Positions 50,911 to 61,243 of a DNA stretch of 64,000 bases are shown here, in pieces. The notes beneath the pieces were generated by a model. The model made no database searches. It was not told where the DNA came from and saw only the letters and a list, made by a program, of their open reading frames with translations. The first letter of the stretch is position 1; each line of letters opens with the position of its first letter. The translations under genes and the position numbers were made by a program. The stretch lies in assembly GCA_028280195.1 (NCBI GenBank), contig JANQMH010000073.1:1-64000 (forward strand), in the 5' to 3' direction. The DNA is from Exilibacterium sp. (GTDB lineage Bacteria; Pseudomonadota; Gammaproteobacteria; Pseudomonadales; Cellvibrionaceae).

Positions 50911-51894
50911 TCAGTTGGCAGCCCGCAGGCAAATCACACCTGCCTCGATCAGCAGCTTCGGTTCTCTGTCGTCGGCGATCCATACCGGTCCATCGAGATC
51001 GACAAAGTCGGCATTATGGGCCAGCACCAGTGCCGGAGCGATGGCCAGGGAAGTGCCCATCATGCAGCCAACCATAATATCGAACCCCAGATCCCGGGCT
51101 TGCTGTTTTAGCCACAGGGCCTCGGTCAGGCCGCCGCTTTTGTCGAGTTTGATATTGATGATGTGATATTTGTTCTGCAACGCTGCCAGATCTGCGGCGG
51201 TATGGCAAGATTCATCGGCACACAGTGGCACACGGCCATTAAAGCCGATTAATCCGTCATCTTGATCCGCGGGCAGCGGCTGCTCCAGCATGGCAATACC
51301 CTGATCGGCTAAAAACGGGTCCAGTTCACGCAGCATGGTAATATCCCAGCTCTCGTTGGGATCAATGATCAGACCGGTGTCCGGCGCATTGGCACGGATT
51401 TGCAGTATCTTGTCGCGCACATTCTCTTTGTCCAGTTTTATTTTTAGCACGGCGCAGTGTTTCAATATCCGCGCCTGTTCAGCCATCGCCGCGGCGCTGC
51501 CAACGCCGATTGTGATCGCGGTATTAATTGTCACTGGTTTGGGTATCGCCAAGCGATCCCATAACTCAAGGCCACTTTCCCGGCATTGCAAATCCCACAG
51601 CGCGCAGTCCATGGCATTGCGCGCTGCGCCTGCCGGTAGCGCGTTTTGCAGATTTTCCCGGGTGAGCACACTGCCCAATTTATCTGCAGCAGCCGTTATC
51701 TGGGCCAACACAGAGTCGATAGTTTCCCCGTAGTGGGTATAGGGCAAGGCTTCCGCATACCCACTAAGGCCGGTTTTCTCTCTTGTTGCAGTGACAGTTA
51801 TCACATCCGCAGTAGTGCGCGCCCCCCGGGATATGCGAAAGGGTTGCTTGAGACTAAACTGATCGTGTTTCGCCGATATCCGGATGCTATTCAT
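50911..51894 (-). CDS. Dipeptide epimerase (enolase superfamily, MLE subgroup)
   Basis: The 327-residue enzyme has the general-base lysine in KIK (151-153), metal ligands D178 (IIDPNESW), E204 (MLEQPLP) and D227 (CADES), the second base K252 (IKLDKSGG), and the dipeptide-epimerase DLDG motif at 299-302, which binds the substrate alpha-ammonium group. It interconverts L and D configuration in dipeptides such as L-Ala-D/L-Glu. The exact dipeptide is unknown. It is the last gene of island 2, 20 bp after the C45 gene. It suggests that the imported compound contains a D-residue or peptide-like unit. Confidence 0.9.
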   Translation of the reverse strand: MNSIRISAKHDQFSLKQPFRISRGARTTADVITVTATREKTGLSGYAEALPYTHYGETIDSVLAQITAAADKLGSVLTRENLQNALPAGAARNAMDCALWDLQCRESGLELWDRLAIPKPVTINTAITIGVGSAAAMAEQARILKHCAVLKIKLDKENVRDKILQIRANAPDTGLIIDPNESWDITMLRELDPFLADQGIAMLEQPLPADQDDGLIGFNGRVPLCADESCHTAADLAALQNKYHIINIKLDKSGGLTEALWLKQQARDLGFDIMVGCMMGTSLAIAPALVLAHNADFVDLDGPVWIADDREPKLLIEAGVICLRAAN

Positions 51895-51914
51895 TACTTG
51901 CTCGCTAAAATTAG

Positions 51915-52970
51915 TTAATATGTCGGCAGGATGCGGTTAAAAGCGTGCTGTAGCGGTGAGCCGGCGGTCATCCAGAAGTGCTGAGATGAGAGATCCATCG
52001 CAACAGAGCAGACTGTACCGACACGGTTCGGGCTGGCGGTTTGGGTCGCGCGATACTCTCTATAGCTGCCGCAAATAGAGTGAGCACCATTAGCTTTATC
52101 CAACAGCAAAGACTGCACCGAATCCATATCGCCGTTAAACTCATCGCCGACTATGTCATTGGCCCGATTAAAGCGGGCGAATGAACTCTGATAGTCTTTG
52201 ATGGCTTCATCGGTGTATGTTTGCGATAGGTAGTGATTAGTATGAACAGGAATAGCACTGCCACATCTAACAATGCTAATGGTATCGCCACTCAGCTCAA
52301 TCATTAAAAATCGCCCTTGCGCGTCGGCCACCAAAAGATTGCTATAGGTATCCAGCGTCAGCGCTTTCAACATCGGGATCACGTCATCAATCGATGAAAG
52401 AGCCAATATCATATTAACTAAAACATGTATGGGTACGGCGCATTGAGTGGGTTTACCGCGCAATATATTTAAGCAAACACCTAAGCCCTTTGCATTACAG
52501 CCTATTTTAGCAAGCATGCCCGGCTCGGTTAACGTCATATAGGAAACACCCTCTTCAGGGTTGGCCTCAAGCAGAACGAACAAAGACTCACACTGTTCCA
52601 GCCAATCCCAATTCTGCGCCAGGATTGTTGTCGCCGGCACATAAAGCGACGTACATTCAACCGGAATGCGGTCTGTTAACATTAAAAATATTTCCGTACG
52701 GGCATTCAAAAAAGCAATCTGCCAGGGGGCTAATCCGGAGCCTTCGGCGATACCGGCTATTTGCTGCGCCGCATTTGGCGCACAGGCGGCAATCACGTCG
52801 AGAAAGGCCGCGCCGTATTTCCTGGCAAGGGGCCCTTCGATGGACATCAAGGATTGTGTATAGAAGGCGTAACAGTCAATAATTCTGCTAGCGGCCAATC
52901 GCCCGTAAGCGATACCCATCGTGTGATATGAGCCGCTAACAGCGTAATGTGATACCGTGGCGCTTTTCAT
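51915..52970 (-). CDS. C45-family autoproteolytic acyltransferase/hydrolase
   Basis: The 351-residue protein fits the C45 Ntn-hydrolase family (isopenicillin N acyltransferase, beta-alanyl-dopamine hydrolase). The sequence ARTEIFLM...ECTSLYV has the conserved Cys-Thr at C106-T107, where self-cleavage would free the N-terminal nucleophile. AQNWDW follows at about 119-124, and GKGLGVCLN-like and HTNHYL segments follow. The residue before Cys is Glu instead of the common Gly. It would hydrolyse or transfer an amide-linked acyl group. It sits between the CocE hydrolase (14 bp) and epimerase genes. No signal peptide, so it is cytosolic. Confidence 0.87.
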   Translation of the reverse strand: MKSATVSHYAVSGSYHTMGIAYGRLAASRIIDCYAFYTQSLMSIEGPLARKYGAAFLDVIAACAPNAAQQIAGIAEGSGLAPWQIAFLNARTEIFLMLTDRIPVECTSLYVPATTILAQNWDWLEQCESLFVLLEANPEEGVSYMTLTEPGMLAKIGCNAKGLGVCLNILRGKPTQCAVPIHVLVNMILALSSIDDVIPMLKALTLDTYSNLLVADAQGRFLMIELSGDTISIVRCGSAIPVHTNHYLSQTYTDEAIKDYQSSFARFNRANDIVGDEFNGDMDSVQSLLLDKANGAHSICGSYREYRATQTASPNRVGTVCSVAMDLSSQHFWMTAGSPLQHAFNRILPTY

Positions 52971-52984
52971 ATTACTACTCTCAG

Positions 52985-54808
52985 CTACAGGTTAATGATG
53001 GGCAATACCAGATGGGAAGGTCTATCGGCATCGTGAAATATACTTTGCCTGGCCACCCGCATATCGGTATCGGTGGCAGCGGTATTACCGGTATTGGTGT
53101 TGGGATCGTACTTGGGGAAAGCCGAGCTGAACAGACTGAGTCGCAGTCTGTTACCCGCGGCCAGTTGATGGCCGGCCGGCCCTAATGGAATGTCAAATCT
53201 ATAGGATTGATCGGGTACCAGTAATACTTCTTTGCCAAAACCTTGCCGGTAACGAGCGCGCAATGCGGCAATTGAAAAATGAAAAGCAATGGATCTGCCA
53301 TCGGGAAACACCTCGGTTACCGTAGCGAACCAATCAGTATCACGGGCGTCACTGGCAGCATGCAGGACCAGGCTGATTTCTCCTAACAACGTTAATGGCT
53401 CGGATAGCGCCTGCGTTGTGTATGTTAATACATCGGTCCTTGCTTCGATACCGCTGCGATCAGACAACGGCACTGTTTCCGAGGGCGTGGGCCGGTTCGG
53501 ATCATAACAGTAGTGATCACACGGCTCTGGCTGAGGGCTATCTACCGGCCGCATATAAGACAGAGAGCCATCTCCGGGAACGCGGTGGGCATTGCCCTGG
53601 CTGTGCAAATAGAGATTTTTCCTTACAGTGCCGGGTGCCGGAAATGTCGGAAAATCCCGCCATACATTGGCATTGGATTGCAGAGCGCCGGTAATATAAA
53701 CTCTGACCCTATCAGGCTGAATATCTTGTACAGGTGTTTGACAAGACCGCTTGGTTGCACCGTCGCTTCTTTTCAAATAGCAGTCATAAAAGGCTAATCG
53801 TTGCGCCACTAAGTCAACCGCGCTATTGTCCTGCACTTCACGCTCACCACTGCCCATACTGTGCAGATGAGAAGCATAGGTTTGCTGGTGATTCCAGGGT
53901 CCGACCAGTAAATAGCGATCTTTTCTTTCAGGCAGGAGCTTTTCCAGCCGAGTGAAAAAGTCGACAGGGCCGATTGTCATATCGTACCAACCGGCAGTAA
54001 AGAACATAGGAATATCTAATAACTCCAGGTCCCTATCGGTAAAATGAATGGATTGCCAAAAGTCGTCATCAAGCGGATGGTTTACCGTCTCTTTCCAGCA
54101 GGCGAGTTTATCGCCACTTAAAATCCATTCGGCGGCATCAACCAACGGGCGTTTATCCAAAGCGCTGCTCCACAAAGGGTGGGCACGTAATGTATCTTCT
54201 CGTTGAGGAACGGCCAGCGCTTCGGCGGTTTCCGCATCGGCGAACCAATTCCACTGTATAAAATTCAGCCGCGGAGCAACGCCGCCGACAAAGGGAAAAT
54301 GCTTGATAAAGTGGCCGACAAAAGCCGTTGGCATAATACACTTTAATGCCGGCGGCCTGGAGCGGGCGGCCAATAGCTGGGTATTGCCCAGATAAGATGG
54401 CCCTTCCATACCAACATTACCATCACACCAGCGCTGTGCCGCTATCCACGCAATACAATCGAAACCGTCATTGGCATCATTAAAATAGCGCCGAAATCTC
54501 CCGCCGGACAGGCCCTGCCCTCTAACCAGTTGGAAAACCACCGCGTAACCGGCTTCGGTATAGCGGCTAATCGGCCGCTTATCATTACGGGACGGAAGGC
54601 TGTAAGGATAAGGAGAGCGTAAAAGAATAACCGGAAACGCCCCTGTGCTATCAGGCAGATATATCTCTGTATAAAGTGATACGCGGTCACGCATGGGTAT
54701 ATATTCTATCTTTGTCGGCTGCGAAGGATTCAGCTGAGTATCAGGGTTTCGTGCAATATTCTCTGGACGCGCTTGTCTCGCTGTTGCACTGCCGGCTTTC
54801 TGATTCAC
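52985..54808 (-). CDS. CocE/NonD family alpha/beta hydrolase (S15-like), island 2
   Basis: The 607-residue paralogue of the island 1 enzyme keeps S138 (GPSYLG), D276 (AGWYD) and H307 (GPWNH) at identical positions, and the C-terminal jelly-roll domain (FDIPLGPAGHQLAAGNRL). Both share RSPYPYS and ALKCIMPTAFVG, and differ in loops such as an insert near residue 350 (CYLKRSDGATKRSCQTPVQD). It overlaps the alpha/beta hydrolase gene by 4 bp and is followed by the C45 gene. Amino-acid ester, amide or Xaa-Pro cleavage is possible; the different loops may suit a related but different ligand. Confidence 0.9.
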   Translation of the reverse strand: MNQKAGSATARQARPENIARNPDTQLNPSQPTKIEYIPMRDRVSLYTEIYLPDSTGAFPVILLRSPYPYSLPSRNDKRPISRYTEAGYAVVFQLVRGQGLSGGRFRRYFNDANDGFDCIAWIAAQRWCDGNVGMEGPSYLGNTQLLAARSRPPALKCIMPTAFVGHFIKHFPFVGGVAPRLNFIQWNWFADAETAEALAVPQREDTLRAHPLWSSALDKRPLVDAAEWILSGDKLACWKETVNHPLDDDFWQSIHFTDRDLELLDIPMFFTAGWYDMTIGPVDFFTRLEKLLPERKDRYLLVGPWNHQQTYASHLHSMGSGEREVQDNSAVDLVAQRLAFYDCYLKRSDGATKRSCQTPVQDIQPDRVRVYITGALQSNANVWRDFPTFPAPGTVRKNLYLHSQGNAHRVPGDGSLSYMRPVDSPQPEPCDHYCYDPNRPTPSETVPLSDRSGIEARTDVLTYTTQALSEPLTLLGEISLVLHAASDARDTDWFATVTEVFPDGRSIAFHFSIAALRARYRQGFGKEVLLVPDQSYRFDIPLGPAGHQLAAGNRLRLSLFSSAFPKYDPNTNTGNTAATDTDMRVARQSIFHDADRPSHLVLPIINL

Positions 54809-55821
54809 TGTGTATTTACCTCGCCGGAAGAGCTGACCGATAGGGAGCGAATAAATAGTAGAATTTCTTCACTGACCTTATTGGCATAGACGGGGCTGGT
54901 TACAATCGAGTTATGGCAAGCTCCCGCTATCACTCGTTGTTGCCCTGCACTCGATAGATCAGCCAGTTCGCGTTGTAATATCAGCCATGTCGTTTTATAT
55001 TCACGCTTATCAATAGATTCCGGCAATGTATCCAGGTTAACTGCACTTAATACCAGCAGTGGAATATCGTTTAAACCGCCGGCACTTAATGCCTGCTGTG
55101 CCGATTGATTAAACTGTAATTTTTCCCGATAAGGTGTTAGATAAGTATCCGGGTTACAGGCAATTTGCAACAACTGCTGTTTTGCCGATTCCGGTAATAG
55201 GCTTATCGGTCCGCGGGCAAGCGATTGCTTTCGCTGCTGAATTTTTTTTGCCCTGATTCTTTTTGAAAGACCGAGTTTTATTGCCAGCCGGTCAACCAGG
55301 CTAATCGAATTTTTAGCAGAACTGCTTTTGAAGTAATCAAGTATCTCATCTGCAAAATAGCCTCTATCATACTGGTGTGGATGCGAGGCATCGAGAAGGA
55401 TAATACCGCTGATATGTTTTGGATATCGGGAAGCATAGACGCAAAGGTATAAACTGGCTATAGAGTGGCCAACAAAGAAAAAGGGAGGAGAAAAACCATA
55501 GTGCTTTGTAACGACTCGCAACAAAGCATTGAGTTCCGTCGAGATATTTTTTGCATCTCGAGGCTTTTTACTGGGTGTGCTCCAGCCCAGTCCGGCCCTG
55601 TCATAACAAATCACTGATGCGGTTTCAGATAGTGCTTTTTGCAACCTTGCATATATCGGCAAGGCACAACCTCGCCCTCCTTCAATAATAATTGTCGGTG
55701 TGTTGCGACAAGGATTATTTAATCCCGGCGGTTTATTACACAGAACGTGATAGCGATTGACACCAACATCAAATAATTTACCGGGAGGTAAGGCATTATC
55801 TATATGATCTTGAGGTGACAC
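54805..55821 (-). CDS. Alpha/beta hydrolase, island 2
   Basis: The 338-residue protein has the oxyanion region IIIEGGRG, ICYDRAGLGWSTP, nucleophile elbow GHSIAS (S120), IILLDASHPH (acid) and IAGACHNSIV (His). It is related to the hydrolase of island 1 by the common RAGLGWS pattern and length. No signal peptide is visible. It overlaps the CocE gene by 4 bp and follows the MFS gene. The likely role is a second ester or amide cleavage of the imported compound. Confidence 0.86.
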   Translation of the reverse strand: MSPQDHIDNALPPGKLFDVGVNRYHVLCNKPPGLNNPCRNTPTIIIEGGRGCALPIYARLQKALSETASVICYDRAGLGWSTPSKKPRDAKNISTELNALLRVVTKHYGFSPPFFFVGHSIASLYLCVYASRYPKHISGIILLDASHPHQYDRGYFADEILDYFKSSSAKNSISLVDRLAIKLGLSKRIRAKKIQQRKQSLARGPISLLPESAKQQLLQIACNPDTYLTPYREKLQFNQSAQQALSAGGLNDIPLLVLSAVNLDTLPESIDKREYKTTWLILQRELADLSSAGQQRVIAGACHNSIVTSPVYANKVSEEILLFIRSLSVSSSGEVNTQ

Positions 55822-55885
55822 AGGCAGTAAAACTCCAATTTAACAAATCCTCAGAAATAAGCGACAGGAAAAGCTGTTATCTGGA

Positions 55886-57283
55886 CTATCCAGCGCCAGT
55901 AGAATCCCTCCTCGACCGCATTTTTAATGCCTCCATACGCCGCTGAATAACTGCGTAGCGCCGCTCATTGATTGGTGAAAAATAAATAAATATCAAGACA
56001 ATAATGCCCGATAATAGCGGCAACCACGCAATAGCCAGTTTTATCCCGAACACACCCTCAGCAGCCTGGGTATCCGCCGTCATCGTAAAGCCATACCAAC
56101 CGGCAATGGCCAGCCCCAGAGAGGTGGCTAGAGCAAGGCTCGTCTTCGTTAAAAACGTATAAATGGCAAAGTACGTAGCGCCCTTCTCCCGGCCATACCT
56201 CCAGGTTCCATAGTCGACAATATCGGACAGCATGGCCGGAGCGACAATGCCTATACAGGTATAACCGGCAGTGCTCAGTACTTTTAAAATAGCCAGCTGC
56301 GTTAAACTGACAGCGCCGGGTTCCAATAGCCCGGTATAGATAAAAGCCACCAGCAATAATAGTGTTGCTATCGCCCATGTTAATTTTTTACCGACAAGAA
56401 CAATGATCTTGTACCAAACCGGCATAGTTGCGATACCAAAAACCAGCGCGATCAGAAACATTTTTGCAAACGCTTCACCCATTTGCAGATAAGCATCGAC
56501 ATAGATAAAAATCAATCCATTCCATAACCCCATACAAAAACCTGTAAATAAATAGGCGCAAAGGAATAGCAGATACGGTTTATTCTCTATAAACGAATGC
56601 AGCGCATTGACAAGACTGTCTTTCTGCTTGTGAGGTATTGTCGACACAGAGCCGTTGGGAACATCTTTAAGGCAGAAATACAGGCCCAATAACAATGAGA
56701 CACTGGCGGCGACAACGGTCACTTTCAGTGTTTCGGGAGTGATTTCCGTTGTTGCAAAAAAAGGCAATAGCGGAATACTATAAAATGCCAGCATCCCCGA
56801 GAACCCCGCTGTCGATCGAAAGCTATAGATTTTGGTTTTTTCAACAGAGTCTTTCGCTATTTCTCCGCCCCACACCAAATGAGGAACTTCAATAATGGTC
56901 CAGGCCAAATAAAAGGCCAGAAACCAGGCCATAAAGTAACCGGGCGTAACGGTTTGCGGTGGTGAGTAGAGAAAATAGCTGGTGACTATAAACAGCAGCC
57001 CGCCTATTAGAATAAACGGTTTACGGGTGCCGGAACGCTGGTAATACCGATCGGCGTAATAGCCGATAATGGGATCCGTTACCGCATTAAACAGCTTTGC
57101 CACCAGCAGTATGGTGGCGATTGTAGTTAGCGATAGCCCATAGTATTTTGCATAAATACCCTGAACCACGCCTATTGGAGCGACCAGCCATGTCATGGAG
57201 AGGTGGGGTAATGAATAGACAATAGCTTTGTATGTGCTACCACCAGCGGCAGATTGCGGAGTGTGCTCACTGTTATCGCTCAT
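55886..57283 (-). CDS. GPH-type MFS cation symporter, island 2
   Basis: The 465-residue carrier has 12 predicted helices, NAVTDPIIGYYADRYYQRSGTRKPF near residues 60-85 (loop 2-3 of GPH proteins, shown as motif) and the late SDIVDYGTWRYGREKGATYF. It is the paralogue of the island 1 carrier, with the same motif spacing. It follows the receptor gene by 137 bp and precedes the hydrolase genes. It probably brings the periplasmic ligand or fragment into the cytosol with a cation. Confidence 0.88.
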   Translation of the reverse strand: MSDNSEHTPQSAAGGSTYKAIVYSLPHLSMTWLVAPIGVVQGIYAKYYGLSLTTIATILLVAKLFNAVTDPIIGYYADRYYQRSGTRKPFILIGGLLFIVTSYFLYSPPQTVTPGYFMAWFLAFYLAWTIIEVPHLVWGGEIAKDSVEKTKIYSFRSTAGFSGMLAFYSIPLLPFFATTEITPETLKVTVVAASVSLLLGLYFCLKDVPNGSVSTIPHKQKDSLVNALHSFIENKPYLLFLCAYLFTGFCMGLWNGLIFIYVDAYLQMGEAFAKMFLIALVFGIATMPVWYKIIVLVGKKLTWAIATLLLLVAFIYTGLLEPGAVSLTQLAILKVLSTAGYTCIGIVAPAMLSDIVDYGTWRYGREKGATYFAIYTFLTKTSLALATSLGLAIAGWYGFTMTADTQAAEGVFGIKLAIAWLPLLSGIIVLIFIYFSPINERRYAVIQRRMEALKMRSRRDSTGAG

Positions 57284-57420
57284 TGATAAATCCGGGAATA
57301 ATGACTACTTGATTTAAATGTTAAAAAAATGACAAATGGGACAAGGCAGTCTATCGGCTGCCTTGTTAAAGATTTTTCTTTCGGAAAAAATCGAATTGCC
57401 GGTTTGCTAAAAACTACGTA

Positions 57421-60003
57421 TCAAAAATTATACTGTAAGCTGATACCTAGTTCCCGGGGCGGCATCCGGAATCCATAGCGGTTTAAATTACTGGTGATAG
57501 TGTCTTCGTTGGTCAAGTTGTTGCCAAAAATTTCAAAAGCAAAGCGATCGACCGTGATACCCGCCCGTAGATTGAGTTTGATATAATCACCGGATAGCTC
57601 CCTGTTGCCGGGAAGATCCGTTTTATAATCGCCTACATAGCTAAAATCACCCCGTACAAAAGAGGGGTAGCCCTGTAGCTCAAAATCATATTCCAAGCCT
57701 ATATTGCCGTTGCTATTGGGCGTATAGAGTAACTCTTCGCCCTTTGCGGCAATGCCATCGTCAAGAAATTCAGTTTCCGTATAAGAACCGGCAAGATTGA
57801 ATAGCAGATTGGGCGTGATATAGAAACTCATCTCCAATTCCAACCCCTGCGCACGGGCTTCACCGGCATTAACCGATACGGATGTACCGAAGCCACAGGT
57901 GTTGGTTCCACTTCTTATTCTCACCGGCAAATCTTTCCAGTCAATTCTGTAGATAGCGCTATTTATCGTTAGACGATTATTTATAAAAGTGAATTTTGAT
58001 CCGAGCTCGATATTATCCGTGCTATCCGATAGAACAGGCCCTGGATCAATAGGTGTGTTGGTACCATCCAGTAGTCCGTCATTATTGACATCACAGGTAG
58101 CCGAAGGCGGAATTGATTGGCCCTGACCCAATCTGAAACCCTGCGACCACTGCGCATAAATCAGGCTATCATCGTCAGGTGTGTAGGATATGGCGACTTT
58201 ATATGTACTATCCTGTTCGCCGATATCATGATCAAAAGGCCTGGTCGAGAGGCCACCGGAAATAAACTCCCGGCTGTCTTGTCGGTCATAGTCAAACCAT
58301 CGAGCCCCGACGGTTAGCTGCCACTCATCGGTGAATTGATAGTACAGTTCTCCAAATACCGCTTGCTGTTCAAACTCTCTTTTATCGAGCAGTGTTCGCA
58401 CATTATCGGGGTCCGTACCAAAGGAGCCGGGGATCAAACTGACATCATTCCCCGTCCAGATGGTATTCGAGGGTATTTGAAGATCATAATCCTCATAAAA
58501 AAGCCCCGTTACATATTGCAGCGCCCCGTCTAAATGGGAGCTTAGACGCAGTTCCTGAACAAAGCGCTCGCTATCATTAGTGAAAGTGATAAACAACGGC
58601 CACGGCGTGGACAAATCGCGCGATCTATTCCATCTAGAGGTGAACTTCCGGTCAGACATTGACGTCGATGATAACAACGTCGCCCATTCCAAGTCATACT
58701 CCAGTGTCAAATTAGCAAAATTCTGGGTATCTTTCGTGGAACTGTCCGGGCCATCGAGCTGAGAACTAACATAGCCCTCTAAACCCGGGTTAATGGTGCC
58801 TACACGATCATTTTCCTTTACTGTCTGACCACCGACCATCAAGTTAACGGTCAGGTTTTCCGTGGCTTGCCACAGCAAACTGGCACGGCCACCTTCATAG
58901 GTCGAATCACCCAGGTCTTTACTGTTATCGACCGTAGCGCCAAAGTCAATGGCAGCCTGATTGATCCGCGGTTCGCCCACCATATCCACATAGCCCGCAT
59001 TATCAAAATAATAGCCAACCACACGCAGCGCCAGTTGCTGTTCTATCAGGGGAATATTAACAGCTGCTTCGGTTCTATAATTATTGCCACCGGCACCGTC
59101 CGTACTGGATATTCCAGTAACCAACTTCCCTTCCATTTCCTCAAGATTTGGAGCAACCGGAATATTGCGCACTGCGCCGCTTAAGGTGCCGCTGCCGTAA
59201 AGAGTCCCTTGCGGGCCTCTCAACACCTCGACCCTCTCTATATCCACCAGCTTCATATCCGCGCCATATTGACTGGTCGGATCACCCAACGGCACTTCCC
59301 CCAGATAGATACCCGCCGTAGGCTGCTGTTGGAAGGCCGTTGCCATCCCTCGAATAACGATGATATTCTGTCCCCCGCCCCAATCGAGCATGCTGATACC
59401 GGGTAGCTTGGGCAGATAATCCTGCATACCGACCAGGCTTTTTCGCGCTATTTCTTCCGAATCTATCGCTGTTACACTCATTGCCACATCCTGAAGACTC
59501 TGTTCGCGCTTTTGCGCTGTCACCACGATTTCCTCAATGGAAAAATCGCCACTATGCGCCATATCTTCCTGCGCACTCACCACGGCGGGTGCAAAGACCG
59601 ACGCCATCGCCGCAGCAATTGCCGAAAACAATGAGCCTTTATTTCTTCTCTTATTGTGTTGCTGTTTTTCTGCATCCTGCTTTGTGTTGGCAAGCGCCGG
59701 CCGAATAATGATCGCGTCGCTACCGATGTTATAACTTATATCGATATCCTTAAGCAGCAGCTTTATTGCCTGTTCTATTGGGTAAGCACCTTGCAATCCC
59801 GCTGTGGGTATATCCCGTAACGAATGATCGAGCAATATGGTAATATCTGCCTGTTCGCCGAAAGCAATCACCGCCGATGACGCCGGCTGCGGGGCGATAT
59901 TAAATGTCACAGTAGTATTCTGTGCCAATGGTGAGCCCGCCATTACAGCGCCAAGCAGTCCTGCGGCCACTTTTGTTTTGTTGGAGTTTATTGTATTAGT
60001 CAT
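57421..60003 (-). CDS. STN-domain TonB-dependent transducer receptor, island 2
   Basis: The start at 60003 (MTNTINSNKTKVAAG) has GAAGG 5-6 bp upstream, and the longer frame has none. The protein of about 860 residues has a signal peptide ending near SPLAQ, an STN domain (TFNIAPQPASSAVIAFGEQA to ISYNIGSDAIIIRP), a linker with a second hydrophobic part, a TonB box EEIVVTAQKREQ, a plug (RVEVLRGPQGTLYGSGTLSG) and a barrel ending LGISLQYNF. It imports a ligand and signals through FecR. Its ECF promoter motif lies at 60076-60101. It is a paralogue of the island 1 receptor with the same architecture. Confidence 0.92.
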   Translation of the reverse strand: MTNTINSNKTKVAAGLLGAVMAGSPLAQNTTVTFNIAPQPASSAVIAFGEQADITILLDHSLRDIPTAGLQGAYPIEQAIKLLLKDIDISYNIGSDAIIIRPALANTKQDAEKQQHNKRRNKGSLFSAIAAAMASVFAPAVVSAQEDMAHSGDFSIEEIVVTAQKREQSLQDVAMSVTAIDSEEIARKSLVGMQDYLPKLPGISMLDWGGGQNIIVIRGMATAFQQQPTAGIYLGEVPLGDPTSQYGADMKLVDIERVEVLRGPQGTLYGSGTLSGAVRNIPVAPNLEEMEGKLVTGISSTDGAGGNNYRTEAAVNIPLIEQQLALRVVGYYFDNAGYVDMVGEPRINQAAIDFGATVDNSKDLGDSTYEGGRASLLWQATENLTVNLMVGGQTVKENDRVGTINPGLEGYVSSQLDGPDSSTKDTQNFANLTLEYDLEWATLLSSTSMSDRKFTSRWNRSRDLSTPWPLFITFTNDSERFVQELRLSSHLDGALQYVTGLFYEDYDLQIPSNTIWTGNDVSLIPGSFGTDPDNVRTLLDKREFEQQAVFGELYYQFTDEWQLTVGARWFDYDRQDSREFISGGLSTRPFDHDIGEQDSTYKVAISYTPDDDSLIYAQWSQGFRLGQGQSIPPSATCDVNNDGLLDGTNTPIDPGPVLSDSTDNIELGSKFTFINNRLTINSAIYRIDWKDLPVRIRSGTNTCGFGTSVSVNAGEARAQGLELEMSFYITPNLLFNLAGSYTETEFLDDGIAAKGEELLYTPNSNGNIGLEYDFELQGYPSFVRGDFSYVGDYKTDLPGNRELSGDYIKLNLRAGITVDRFAFEIFGNNLTNEDTITSNLNRYGFRMPPRELGISLQYNF

Positions 60004-60075
60004 GCGTACCTTCGTGTCGTTATCAATTATGGACGGTATAAATGGCCGAATGGCATTTACTAACCTTTTTATAAA

Positions 60076-60101
60076 GACACGCGGAGTAAAACCTACCCTA
60101 G
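60076..60101 (-). promoter_or_regulatory. ECF promoter motif for the island 2 receptor
   Basis: On the minus strand CTAGGGT (60101-60095) is followed after 11 bp by CGCGTGTC (60083-60076). The sigma gene of island 2 has the same two blocks with the same spacing at 61878-61853. Confidence 0.75.
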
Positions 60102-60166
60102 TTAACACGATAAAAAAACGGATGTGATAGAACACGCTAACACCTCGGCTATAACGCTGTTATTAT

Positions 60167-61243
60167 TTATTCGCTACCACCGTCATCCTGATTGTGTGCC
60201 GCCGCATAGAGTAATGTAAGTTGAGTGGATTGTTTTACCGGCCTAACCGGTACTACCTGGGCTAACAGAGCCAGCATGGTTTCCTGATCGCGAATTTTTA
60301 TCACGCCGGTTACCGGATAGTCGGGCACACCGGCAGCCACCTGCACCTTGCCCGGTACATAACGGGATATTTCTTCGGCGACCTGACGCAACAGCATACC
60401 GTCAAGCACCAGCATACCCCTATTCCAGGCGGTGAGCTTGGCGGCATCGACTTTTTTTAATGTCTCTACGCGGCCCTGGGCGTTCACTGTTGCCCGGTGA
60501 TCAGACTTTAGCAGTATACCGGTGTCAGCCAGTTTTTTTATCGTGTTACTGCGGGTTTCATCCGTTGTATTATCCGCTGTTGTCTGCAGAGAGGCTTGCG
60601 CCGGCAATATAGCTACCTGCCCTTCCACAACAGTGATATCAATATCACCATTTTTATAGTAAATACTAAAGCTGGTCCCCACGGCGACGACTTTACTGTA
60701 GCGCGCACTGACCACAAAGGGCCGATGAGGCTCATGGGCTACATCAAATAACGCTTCGCCCCGCAGTAAAACAATCTCGCGTAACTCACCATTAAACTGT
60801 ACCTTGAGTGATGAGTCGGCATTTAAATGCACGCTGGAGCCATCCTGCAACACCACCTTGCGCTGTTCACCGCCCTGTGTTGTATAACGTTCGGAAAACG
60901 ATAGCAACGGTATCACGGCAAAAATTACCAGTGCAGTCACAGCGGCGGATGCAGCAGCGGAAAAGCCTGCGATCGTCCACCAGCGTTTGCGGCCGGCGCA
61001 TTTGTTATGCCCCGGCCCGGCCTGCGCGTGTAAACGCTTCAATTCCTGCTGCGCCCAGTCGTCGAGGCTATCCATAGACTGCCATTCGTGCTCAATGGCA
61101 CGGTATGCCTGCCGATGGGCGGAATCGCGCTGCAACCATTGCTCATGGTCGCGCCGCTCGCTGTCGGAAACATCCGCTGCCCGCATACGGGTGAATTGCT
61201 CAAGCGCCTGACTGTCTATCTCTTTAGCCACGACATTACCCAT
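60167..61243 (-). CDS. FecR-family anti-sigma factor, island 2
   Basis: The 358-residue protein has an N-terminal DUF4880 segment (QFTRMRAADVSDSERRDHEQ), one membrane helix (AVTALVIFAVIPLLSF, about 100-115), a FecR domain (QGGEQRKVVLQDGSSVHLNA, VVAVGTSFSIYY) and a C-terminal STN-like part (PVTGVIKIRDQETMLALLAQ). It overlaps the sigma gene by 8 bp. It presumably keeps its sigma factor inactive until the island 2 receptor binds ligand. Confidence 0.92.
   Translation of the reverse strand: MGNVVAKEIDSQALEQFTRMRAADVSDSERRDHEQWLQRDSAHRQAYRAIEHEWQSMDSLDDWAQQELKRLHAQAGPGHNKCAGRKRWWTIAGFSAAASAAVTALVIFAVIPLLSFSERYTTQGGEQRKVVLQDGSSVHLNADSSLKVQFNGELREIVLLRGEALFDVAHEPHRPFVVSARYSKVVAVGTSFSIYYKNGDIDITVVEGQVAILPAQASLQTTADNTTDETRSNTIKKLADTGILLKSDHRATVNAQGRVETLKKVDAAKLTAWNRGMLVLDGMLLRQVAEEISRYVPGKVQVAAGVPDYPVTGVIKIRDQETMLALLAQVVPVRPVKQSTQLTLLYAAAHNQDDGGSE

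Noticed and set aside
50690..50983. 97-codon minus frame at the end of island 2
   Set aside because: It overlaps the conserved epimerase end in another frame and is antisense to the copy C fragment.
40377..57283. AmpG muropeptide permeases
   Set aside because: The dipeptide epimerase made murein recycling attractive, but both carriers show GPH loop motifs and 12-helix length and not AmpG features.
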